Under the pieces are notes generated by a model. The model ran no database searches, was not told where the DNA came from, and saw nothing but the letters and a program-made list of their open reading frames with translations. Of a stretch of 5,658 bases of DNA, positions 1-5,658 are shown piece by piece. Within the stretch, counting starts at the first letter, position 1. Each line of letters opens with the position of its first letter. The translations under genes and the position numbers were made by a program. The stretch is from Desulfobacterales bacterium. GTDB lineage: Bacteria > Desulfobacterota > Desulfobacteria > Desulfobacterales > Desulfosalsimonadaceae. Where the stretch lies: contig SKZX01000254.1 in assembly GCA_007127175.1 (NCBI GenBank), positions 1 through 5,658 on the forward strand. The letters run 5' to 3'.

Positions 1-207
1 GGCCTTGCTGAACGATATTATATAATCAATTATTGCCTCACAGCATTCGGGGGGTGTTGTTATTGGAAACGGCTTGTTCGTTACCAGGTTGGGCTTGATC
101 AGTATGGCACGTTGTTTCGCTATGACCGGGCCCGCACCAATACTGTCGAGCACTTTCGGCACTGAAGATGCGTAGTCGACAAATTCGACGACGGCGGTTT
201 GTGTCAT
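1..207 (-). CDS. DUF362 domain protein, N-terminal part (cut by window edge)
   Basis: This is an open frame of 69 codons reading from an ATG at 207-205 to the left edge with no stop, so only the N-terminus is visible. The translation begins [20 protein letters not shown] and continues to a KPNLV motif at residues 38-42, followed by a TTPPE segment at 50-54 and a hydrophobic helix (AIIDYII). This K-P-N-L followed by T-x-P-E order is the N-terminal signature of the DUF362 family, whose members are often associated with 4Fe-4S domains; their role is poorly defined. No signal peptide is seen. The ATG shares its A with the TAA stop of the upstream fused gene (TAATG), and an AGGA lies 9 bases before it, so translational coupling is likely. 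ATA isoleucine codons are frequent (six in 69), matching the AT-richer peptidase half next door rather than the kinase and transporter. The family call is good; the specific function is unknown. Confidence 0.8.
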   Translation of the reverse strand, partial: MTQTAVVEFVDYASSVPKVLDSIGAGPVIAKQRAILIKPNLVTNKPFPITTPPECCEAIIDYIISFSKA

Positions 208-3185
208 TACTTTGTTTCCTGTTCTTTCACGTTGCCCGTCGCATCGGTTTCCTTACGTTTGGCCGGATAAAATATCATGGTTGCGGCAATCTCATTATCA
301 AGATACTTCGCGGCGGTCTCATTTATGTCCTCTACTTTCATGGATGCGTAATCCATGAATATTGTACGGCTCCAATCAATCTGTGCGGGGTGCCGGGCAG
401 CACCTCTAAGTACTGTGTTGAGCCAGTAATTGTTTGTCCGCAGCTGGTCCGTGATACCTGCAAGCATCGGTTTGACGGCTCTTTCGAGTTCGTCTTCGCT
501 AACACCATTTTCTTTCAGATCTTTTGCAATTTTTTTGATTTCACCTTCTATTTTGTCCGCAATATGCTGGTCGATGCCGGCATGGGTGATGAACAATCCA
601 TATCCCCGGTATGCACGACTCGGCAGATTGTGCGATCCCTGGCTGTATGTTGCACCGAGTTCGTCACGTATCCTGATCCGCATACGGTCTGAAAAGATAT
701 CGGACAGGATGGACAATCGCCTGGAATTTTCAATGTCGTAAATGTCGGTCGTGGGGTAGGTGACGACCAACAGGGCCCTGTCCATCCGGGTAGGCACTTC
801 GTGTTTCAACCGTCCCTTTTCAGGGAAAACCGGTTTTCGATCATCCTTCTGATCCAGGGTGCTTGCTGAACCCGGAGAAAGGGTGCCGAATAATTCGGCT
901 GCAAGCGTTATCACGCTATCAGGGTCTATATCTCCGACCACGGCAAGTTCCATGCCGCTGGTTTTTTTCTCCCGCTCGATCCATGTTTCGATATCGCTTA
1001 ATTCGTTGCCTGCAAGCGTTTCAAAATCCGGCAGACCAAAACGGGTATCCCCACCTGCCAAAAATCGCAGTCCCTTGAGTTGCAATCCACCTTCGATGGC
1101 ATGTGAAAGTGATTCATGTTGTCTTTCATACTGTCTGACGGCCATTGAATAAGCGGATTTACGATAGGCAGGGTCTTTTATGTGAGCGTACAGGAGATCC
1201 AGCAAAAGCGCTGTTTCGTTGCTGACCGCGTGACCGGAAAAGGAAAACGCGTTTTCTTCAACCGAAAATGATACCCGGGCATTGGTGCCGGCGAGCGCGA
1301 CACGCAATTGGTCAATCTCCATGGCACCGAGACCACTCAGGTTGACGACGCGTTGTGAAATTTCCGCAAGTCCCTCATTGTGCCTGGGCTCTGATTGTCT
1401 ACCATTTCCGAATCGAAGGGCTGCGAGAACCTCGTTCGATCTGAAATCCGTCTTTTTAACAAAAAGCGTTACCCCGTTTTCAAAAAGAACACGTGTAATG
1501 CCCAGATCTTCGATTTGCTCTTTTGATTTGATCGTACCCGGCTCATCCGGTTTTTCGAGATATGGAAATGGAACGGCTTCAATTTCCGCAGGGGCTTCAA
1601 CCGCCTGAGCACTACTTTTCTCGTAAACTGAAAGAATTCTTTTTTCAGGTGATTTTTCGCTCGTTTTCAGGTCCGCGTTTCCGGTAACGAGTACGAGTCT
1701 GTGATCAGGGGACCAGGCTTCTTTAAACGCCTTGTTCAGTATTTCCACGGTGACTGAATCGACTACCGGTTGGAAAAGCGCCTGCCGGGTATCCGCCAGG
1801 AGCAATACGCGATCCTGGTTCAAATCGTTTAAAAAGCGCATGGCAACACCAGGCCGGGTATGGCGCAGGGTGACGCAGATGTGAACGCACGCGGGCTTGT
1901 GAAGCCCGTTCAGGCTCCACCCCTTTTCCCCCATCTGCTCCATGACCTGGTATATATTGAGGGCATCGGAACCAAAAGCGATCACCCACAAGGGATCGCC
2001 CAGAATATATACATCGGGTATTTTCTCGATGCCTTTTTTGATTTCATCTGCCGTTTGCAAAATCCGTTTTGTGGCATCCAGGTACCCCTTTTCCCCCATG
2101 GCCGCCATGGCGGCCCAGCACTGGGCGGACAGCGCCCCTGGGCGACTGCCGGCAAACGTGGGGGAAAAATAAAGCCCGCCGGGCCAGTCTGTAACGGTGA
2201 AATACTGGTAGCGCCGAAGCTTGCTTCCCCGGTAAAGGATGACCGATGTGCCCTTGGCGGCATACCCGTACTTGTGGGTGTCCGCGGATATGCTGGTCAC
2301 GCCGGGCAGCCGGAAATCAAAGGCCGGGACGGCGTATCCGAGCTTTTCCGCCCAGGGCAGCACGAACCCACCCAGGCATGCGTCGGTATGAAAGCCGATG
2401 CCTTTCTGCCGTGCGATTTCGGACAGCTCGCCAATGGGATCGACAACCCCGTGCGGAAAACACGGGGCCGAGCCCACCATGGCAATGGTGTTCCGGTTCA
2501 CCGCTTTTTTCATGGCAGCGGGGTCGGCGGTAAAATCCCGCCTGACCGGCACATGCACGATCTTGATGCCGAAATACTGCGCAGCCTTGTCAAAAGCGGC
2601 GTGCACGGTGACAGGCACCACGATTTCAGGTCTGCGGATCTTTTTTTGCTGGTGCGCACGGTCCCGGTAAGTTTTCATGGCCAGCAGAATGCTTTCCGTA
2701 CCCCCGGATGACACCACCCCGCAGATCGCGTCCTCTGTTCGTTCGGCACCCAGCATATGCGCGGTCATGGCAACCACCTCAGCCTCGTACTTGGATGCGC
2801 TGGGCCAGATGTCCGCATGAAGCGGGTTGCTCTGGGAATGGAGGGCATAGACGCGGTTCAAAAAGTCGATATGGTCCTTGTCGCCGTGGTAGACCGCACC
2901 TGACACAAACCCCTGTTCCCACTTCCCCGATTCCTTCTCCTGGATCTCGGCCATCATGTCCACGACCGCTTCCCGGGACATGCCGTTTTCCGGCAGCTTT
3001 TCAAACTCTGGCATTTTACCGGCATAGGGTCGGATCGAATCCCGGATGCCCGCCATCATGGCATCCATTTCCTTTTCAATGGCCTTCCGAACGATGGGGA
3101 TGTCTTTTATTGCATCGAAAACACGGGCCGAAACCCCTTCGGGCAGTTGATAAACGATTTTTTCAATCCATTTTTGTATATCCAA
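207..3185 (-). CDS. Chimeric protein: S1P-lyase-type PLP enzyme fused to the C-terminal half of an M16 peptidase
   Basis: The product is a 992-residue protein made of two unrelated parts. Residues 1 to ~455 match the sphingosine-1-phosphate lyase family of PLP-dependent decarboxylases/aldehyde lyases (group II fold). Visible motifs are the PLP-phosphate loop SSGGTES at 159-165, the cofactor-contacting HTDAC at 266-270, the Schiff-base lysine K305 in [13 protein letters not shown], the YQYF...DWPGGLY block at 326-339, FAGSRPG at 344-350, and the late [17 protein letters not shown] at 432-448. Known members cleave phosphorylated sphingoid bases to phosphoethanolamine and a fatty aldehyde. There is no membrane anchor or signal peptide, so the part should be cytosolic. 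From ~458 the sequence becomes an M16 peptidase: the end of domain 2 ([12 protein letters not shown] at 495-506), a linker, then domains 3 and 4, including the conserved [11 protein letters not shown] at 838-848. The N-terminal half of M16 with HxxEH is absent, so no protease activity is expected from this part alone. The lyase lacks the usual last ~50 residues, so its activity is doubtful. The start is TTG at 3185 behind GGAGG; an in-frame stop lies upstream at 3242-3240. Confidence 0.85.
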   Translation of the reverse strand: MDIQKWIEKIVYQLPEGVSARVFDAIKDIPIVRKAIEKEMDAMMAGIRDSIRPYAGKMPEFEKLPENGMSREAVVDMMAEIQEKESGKWEQGFVSGAVYHGDKDHIDFLNRVYALHSQSNPLHADIWPSASKYEAEVVAMTAHMLGAERTEDAICGVVSSGGTESILLAMKTYRDRAHQQKKIRRPEIVVPVTVHAAFDKAAQYFGIKIVHVPVRRDFTADPAAMKKAVNRNTIAMVGSAPCFPHGVVDPIGELSEIARQKGIGFHTDACLGGFVLPWAEKLGYAVPAFDFRLPGVTSISADTHKYGYAAKGTSVILYRGSKLRRYQYFTVTDWPGGLYFSPTFAGSRPGALSAQCWAAMAAMGEKGYLDATKRILQTADEIKKGIEKIPDVYILGDPLWVIAFGSDALNIYQVMEQMGEKGWSLNGLHKPACVHICVTLRHTRPGVAMRFLNDLNQDRVLLLADTRQALFQPVVDSVTVEILNKAFKEAWSPDHRLVLVTGNADLKTSEKSPEKRILSVYEKSSAQAVEAPAEIEAVPFPYLEKPDEPGTIKSKEQIEDLGITRVLFENGVTLFVKKTDFRSNEVLAALRFGNGRQSEPRHNEGLAEISQRVVNLSGLGAMEIDQLRVALAGTNARVSFSVEENAFSFSGHAVSNETALLLDLLYAHIKDPAYRKSAYSMAVRQYERQHESLSHAIEGGLQLKGLRFLAGGDTRFGLPDFETLAGNELSDIETWIEREKKTSGMELAVVGDIDPDSVITLAAELFGTLSPGSASTLDQKDDRKPVFPEKGRLKHEVPTRMDRALLVVTYPTTDIYDIENSRRLSILSDIFSDRMRIRIRDELGATYSQGSHNLPSRAYRGYGLFITHAGIDQHIADKIEGEIKKIAKDLKENGVSEDELERAVKPMLAGITDQLRTNNYWLNTVLRGAARHPAQIDWSRTIFMDYASMKVEDINETAAKYLDNEIAATMIFYPAKRKETDATGNVKEQETK
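217..220 (-). promoter_or_regulatory. Shine-Dalgarno for the DUF362 gene
   Basis: AGGA on the minus strand lies inside the last codons of the fused lyase-peptidase gene, 9 bases upstream of the DUF362 ATG at 207-205. Its position and the overlapping TAATG stop/start support that ATG as the real start and suggest the two genes are translated as a coupled pair. Confidence 0.55.
1809..1832 (-). other. Junction between lyase-derived and M16-derived sequence
   Basis: The last residues that fit the S1P lyase family are [11 protein letters not shown](NDL) at about 442-455. Residues from about 458 ([19 protein letters not shown]) fit the helical end of M16 domain 2. The switch therefore falls near codons 452-459. 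The exact base cannot be fixed because a short stretch (NDLNQ) could belong to either parent. No IS end, target duplication or long repeat is visible at the join. The reading frame passes through without a stop. Confidence 0.65.
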
Positions 3186-3189
3186 GCCG

Positions 3190-3194
3190 CCTCC
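3190..3194 (-). promoter_or_regulatory. Shine-Dalgarno deciding the TTG start of the fused gene
   Basis: GGAGG on the minus strand ends 4 bases before the TTG at 3185-3183. The spacing is shorter than the usual 5-9 bases, but the match is strong. It lies between the heptamer repeat and the gene, and no ATG or GTG occurs in frame before the upstream stop at 3242-3240. The first in-frame ATG is residue 40, which would remove the N-terminal helical segment, so TTG is preferred. Confidence 0.6.
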
Positions 3195-3200
3195 GGGTTT

Positions 3201-3277
3201 TAGGTTGTAGGTTGTAGGTTGTAGGTTGTAGGTTATAAGTTATAGGTTGTAAGTTGTAGGTTATAGGTTGTACGTTG
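3201..3277. repeat. 7-bp tandem repeat (TAGGTTG)n, 11 units
   Basis: Eleven consecutive 7-base units fill almost the whole spacer between the kinase and the fused gene. The first four are identical TAGGTTG; the others differ by one or two bases (TAGGTTA, TAAGTTA, TAAGTTG, TACGTTG). Decayed units continue to about 3291, where the kinase stop codon lies. On the coding strand the unit is CAACCTA. Because 7 is not a multiple of 3, an unmutated array is open in all three frames and reads as the same heptapeptide (QPTTYNL). The TAA-containing variants introduce stops. Purity is highest next to the fused gene and decays toward the kinase, as expected for a slippage-driven array. No CRISPR-like spacers are present. 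Confidence 0.95.
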
Positions 3278-3288
3278 TGGGGTGAAGG

Positions 3289-4869
3289 TCATCGGGTGTT
3301 CAAACGGGCGCAGGTTTTGCGGATGCGCTTGTAGGTTGCACGAAACTCGCGGAAAAGCGTGTCATACAGTTGCCGGTTTGAGGGTTCGGGCACAAAAACG
3401 GCGTCAATTTCTACGGAGCCGCCGATTTTGTCGAAGGAGGTGTGCCCCATGACGGCAGCCCCAAGCAGGCCGGCCCCGCGAACATTGGCCAGCAGGGGAT
3501 CTTTCACTTTCTCGATGGGTCGGTCCAGAACGTCGGCATGGATCCGGCACCATGTGTCGGAGAGGGCGCCGCCGCCGATCATCCGGATCGGGTCGATCCG
3601 CCGCCGCGTAAACTTTTCAACGGCGTAAAGCAGCCACCGGCTGTTGAGGGCCACCCCTTCGAGCACGGCCCGGACGAGCTGCGCCCGGGTGGTGTCAAGG
3701 GACAGGTTGACAAACCCGCCGCGGATCAGGTGGTCGTCAACGGGCGTGCGCTCCCCGTAAAGCCACGGGAGAAAAAGCAGCCCCCCGCTTCCTGGTTCCG
3801 CCCCTGCTGCAAGGCGGTCGACACGGGCATAAAAATCATCTGGCGCAGGGGCGTCGGTAAGGCCGTCATTTGAAAAAAGGATGGTATCCCTGAGAAAACG
3901 CAGGCAGACGCCTGCGGACTCCTGCTCGTTGGCAACAAAATACCTTCCGGGGATGGCGGACGGCAGGGATGCGATGTTGCGTGAAAGATGCGTTTTTTTA
4001 AACGGCACATGGCAGGTGAGCCACGATGATGTGCCGATATACAGGTGCGCGGCAAAATCAGCCACCGCGCCTGAGCCCACGGCAGCGGCCTGAATATCCG
4101 TGGTTCCGGAAATCACCACCACATCCCGGGAGAGACCCAGTTCATCGGCAATTTCTTTTTTCAGCGGCCCCAGCACGGACGCAGGCGGCACCAGGTCGGG
4201 AAACTTTTCCCGCGCGATGGTTGAAAGCCTGATCAGCCGGTCATCATAGACGATACGGTTGATGTCGCGGTTGTCCGTAACCCAGTGAAGGGTGATGGAG
4301 TCCCAGGACGCCGCGAAAATGCCGGTCAGGCAGAGGTTGATATAATCCTTGGGCTCAAGAAACTTGTACGCCTGCCGGTAAATGTCCGGGAGTTGGTTCT
4401 TGATATACAGAATATGGGCTATGGAGTCCTTTCCGGAATGGGACGGCGCACCGCCGGTCAGCCGAATCCACTTTAAAATCTTGCCCGGCGAATACCCCTG
4501 TATCTTCAAGGGGCCGCCAATGATCTCATGAACGTAGGGGCTTCCCCTGGAATCAAGCCAGATCAGCGCGTTCATGAGGGGTTGGCCCTGGGCGTCGACG
4601 GCCACGGTGCCGGACCACTGGGACGAACAGCAAATGGCCGCGATTTGATCCGGCGGCACACGCTTTTCCGCCAGGACCGCCCTGCAGGTTTCAATGATGC
4701 TTTCCCACCATTGGGCGGGGTCCTGCTCCGCACCGCCGCCGTCAGACAGGTAAAGGTCATTTTCCACGAACGCATCGGCAATGATTTGCCCGCGGGTGGA
4801 CACCAGGGCGCTCTTGGGGCCGGAGGTGCCCAGATCAATGGCAAGGATGTATTTTTCAGGTTTTGACAT
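3289..4869 (-). CDS. FGGY-family carbohydrate kinase (xylulokinase-like)
   Basis: A complete 526-residue cytosolic kinase that should transfer the ATP gamma-phosphate to a sugar or polyol hydroxyl. The N-terminal actin-like domain opens with the phosphate loop ILAIDLGTSGPKSALV (8-23). SQWSG (83-87) and ALIWLDSRG (101-109) form sugar-side motifs. SGTTDIQAAAVGSG (254-267) contains the expected catalytic base, D258. The C-terminal domain carries YIGTSSW (277-283), FLPWLYGERTP (366-376), and the adenosine motif IGGGALSDTWCRIHADVL (431-448) followed by RPIEK and NVRGAGLLGAA. Length is slightly above typical xylulokinases (~480-500 residues). The overall arrangement is closest to XylB-like members, but the substrate cannot be read from sequence; D-xylulose, another ketose or a polyol are all possible. 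The ATG at 4869 gives MSKPEKYILAIDLG, with GGA 7-9 bases upstream inside an inverted repeat. It starts 33 bases after the transporter stop, so the two are probably co-transcribed. Confidence 0.93.
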   Translation of the reverse strand: MSKPEKYILAIDLGTSGPKSALVSTRGQIIADAFVENDLYLSDGGGAEQDPAQWWESIIETCRAVLAEKRVPPDQIAAICCSSQWSGTVAVDAQGQPLMNALIWLDSRGSPYVHEIIGGPLKIQGYSPGKILKWIRLTGGAPSHSGKDSIAHILYIKNQLPDIYRQAYKFLEPKDYINLCLTGIFAASWDSITLHWVTDNRDINRIVYDDRLIRLSTIAREKFPDLVPPASVLGPLKKEIADELGLSRDVVVISGTTDIQAAAVGSGAVADFAAHLYIGTSSWLTCHVPFKKTHLSRNIASLPSAIPGRYFVANEQESAGVCLRFLRDTILFSNDGLTDAPAPDDFYARVDRLAAGAEPGSGGLLFLPWLYGERTPVDDHLIRGGFVNLSLDTTRAQLVRAVLEGVALNSRWLLYAVEKFTRRRIDPIRMIGGGALSDTWCRIHADVLDRPIEKVKDPLLANVRGAGLLGAAVMGHTSFDKIGGSVEIDAVFVPEPSNRQLYDTLFREFRATYKRIRKTCARLNTR

Positions 4870-4874
4870 GTGTT

Positions 4875-4912
4875 ATCCGTTTTTGATCAGGCCGGAGCCC
4901 TGTTAAACGGAT
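4875..4912. promoter_or_regulatory. Inverted repeat / potential stem-loop over the kinase ribosome-binding site
   Basis: ATCCGTTT (4875-4882) and AAACGGAT (4905-4912) are perfect 8-bp arms around 22 bases that themselves contain CAGG (4888-4891) and CCTG (4899-4902). In the minus-strand transcript this can form an imperfect extended hairpin spanning the transporter stop codon. Its 3' arm contains the GGAU that serves as the only ribosome-binding-like sequence, 5 bases before the kinase ATG. There is no T-run after it in the direction of transcription, so it is not a classical terminator. The structure is seen in the sequence; a role in holding back kinase translation is inferred. Confidence 0.4.
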
Positions 4913-5658
4913 GAAGATGTGATCCCGTAGCGTGCTTCGACCCTGGGCTTGACCCAGGATTCGTTGAACCAGAGCGCCATCATGATCAAAGCGCCGCCGA
5001 TTGCCAGGCGAAGCAGGTCCACGTCCCGGTTCCAGATCACCAGGTTCACGAGCAGCCCCGCAGGTACCAGGGCGTTGTTCATGATCGCCAGGGCCCCCTG
5101 GTCCACAAGCGTGGCCCCCTTGTTCCAGAGAAAATAGCCCAGCCCTGATGCCACGAGCCCCAGCCACAAAAGCACGCCCCACTGAACCGGGCTTGCAGGC
5201 AGGCGGCTGAGGTCCCCCCAGATGATAAGCCCGCAAGCGGACACCACCAGGGCCCCGATATAAAAATACCCGAACACGGTGTGCTGCGGCAGGGTTTCTT
5301 TGCCGGTCTTTCCCTCCTGCTCCATGAGGTATTTGTATGCCACCTGCCCCAGGGCAAAACAGATATTTGCACCCTGCACCATGAGAAACCCGAAGACGAA
5401 ATCGTGGCTCAGGTGGTTGTAGCGGATCACCGCGGCCCCCAGAACAGCGATGACGGCGGTGACCAGGTACCAGAGCGTAAACCGCCTTTTCATGAGGTCA
5501 TAGAGGAGCGTGATGTATATGGGCGTGAATACGGTAAAGAGGACCACTTCCGGCACCGTGAGGAACCCGAAGGAACTGTAGAAGAAAAAATACATGATGC
5601 CCAGTTGTATCCCGCCGATCACCATCAGTTTGGCGGCGAGCATCGCCGGTATCCGGGA
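4903..5658 (-). CDS. DMT/EamA-family transporter, N-terminus cut by window edge
   Basis: This is an inner-membrane transporter of the drug/metabolite superfamily (EamA type), which exports or imports small amines, amino acids, carboxylates or similar metabolites. The frame is open to the right edge (251 codons), with residues SRIPA preceding the first in-window ATG at 5643. That ATG is therefore probably internal, and about 40-60 residues (two membrane helices of the usual ten) lie outside the window. Eight hydrophobic segments are visible, counted from that ATG: roughly 5-26, 31-51, 57-75, 82-104, 121-142, 152-172, 183-204 and 209-228. Typical EamA features are GFLTVPEVVLFTVFTPIYITLLYD (the family's T/P-rich helix pair, 26-49), the second-repeat LVASGLGYFLWNKGATLVDQGALAIMNNALVP (163-194), and charged RR/KR loops consistent with positive-inside topology. 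The short cytoplasmic tail ends ITSSSV. The substrate is not deducible. It is followed after 33 bases by the kinase, suggesting one transcript. Confidence 0.88.
   Translation of the reverse strand, partial: SRIPAMLAAKLMVIGGIQLGIMYFFFYSSFGFLTVPEVVLFTVFTPIYITLLYDLMKRRFTLWYLVTAVIAVLGAAVIRYNHLSHDFVFGFLMVQGANICFALGQVAYKYLMEQEGKTGKETLPQHTVFGYFYIGALVVSACGLIIWGDLSRLPASPVQWGVLLWLGLVASGLGYFLWNKGATLVDQGALAIMNNALVPAGLLVNLVIWNRDVDLLRLAIGGALIMMALWFNESWVKPRVEARYGITSSSV

Noticed and set aside
168..692. Plus-strand open frame of 174 codons over the end of the fused gene
   Set aside because: It lies antisense to well-supported M16 and DUF362 coding sequence, is rich in Cys, Phe and Arg without any recognisable motif, and has no convincing ribosome-binding site.
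1721..1832. Short TTTAAACG sequence in opposite orientation near 1722-1729 and near the junction, considered as a recombination microhomology
   Set aside because: It is only eight bases, AT-rich, and one copy lies about 100 bases inside the M16 part; this is easily chance and gives no defined breakpoint.
2100..2115. Perfect 16-bp palindrome GGCCGCCATGGCGGCC
   Set aside because: It falls on the Ala-Ala-Met-Ala-Ala-Met codons in a conserved lyase segment, and GC-rich alanine codons explain it. No second copy or operator context was seen.
1860..2711. Long plus-strand open frame (283 codons) opposite the lyase domain
   Set aside because: It is antisense to clear S1P-lyase motifs. High G+C in the lyase codons keeps the opposite strand open, and the translation shows no family resemblance.
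3229..3263. Possible minus-strand promoter with TATAAC -10-like boxes in the repeat array
   Set aside because: The TATAAC strings are simple variants of the 7-bp unit, and no properly spaced TTGACA-like -35 box is evident.
3201..3291. CRISPR array interpretation of the tandem repeat
   Set aside because: Units are 7 bases, directly abutting, with no unique spacers and no cas genes nearby.
4942..4958. Hairpin with CCTGGG and CCCAGG arms and a 5-base loop near the end of the transporter
   Set aside because: It lies inside the coding region, is not followed by a T-run in the direction of transcription, and is about 40 bases before the stop; it is more likely incidental than a terminator.

Overview
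This window looks like bacterial chromosomal DNA of mixed base composition. In the 60-base lines I counted by hand, roughly the left third has about 33-58% G+C and the right two thirds about 50-77%. All recognisable genes lie on the minus strand, so transcription runs from right to left. No phage, IS, tRNA, rRNA or CRISPR signal was seen. The protein flavour and the heptamer repeat make a Desulfobacterota-like or other Gram-negative environmental bacterium plausible. That is a weak inference, since no marker gene is present.

In transcription order the layout is as follows. (1) The 3' part of a DMT/EamA-family membrane transporter runs in from the right edge (5658-4903). (2) After a 33-base gap holding an 8-bp-arm inverted repeat comes a complete FGGY-family sugar kinase (4869-3289). 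(3) A 103-base spacer follows, made mostly of eleven 7-bp tandem repeats (3277-3201). (4) Next is a 992-codon gene with a TTG start (3185-207). Its first ~455 residues are a sphingosine-1-phosphate-lyase-type PLP enzyme, and the remainder is the C-terminal half of an M16 (insulinase/PqqL-like) peptidase. (5) Sharing one base with its stop codon is the start of a DUF362 protein (207-1), cut by the left edge.

The main point of interest is gene 4. Two unrelated enzymes are joined in frame, and the join falls inside both folds. The lyase loses its last ~50 residues. The peptidase loses its whole catalytic N-terminal half, including the HxxEH zinc site, and begins partway through its second domain. 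Codon and base composition also change across the join. This looks more like a rearrangement junction (deletion, inversion or recombination), or an assembly chimera, than an evolved modular fusion. It nevertheless keeps a fully open reading frame.

The kinase and transporter probably form a small uptake-and-phosphorylation unit for an unidentified small molecule. Their link with the lyase is by position only. The DUF362 gene probably belonged with the M16 peptidase before the join arose.
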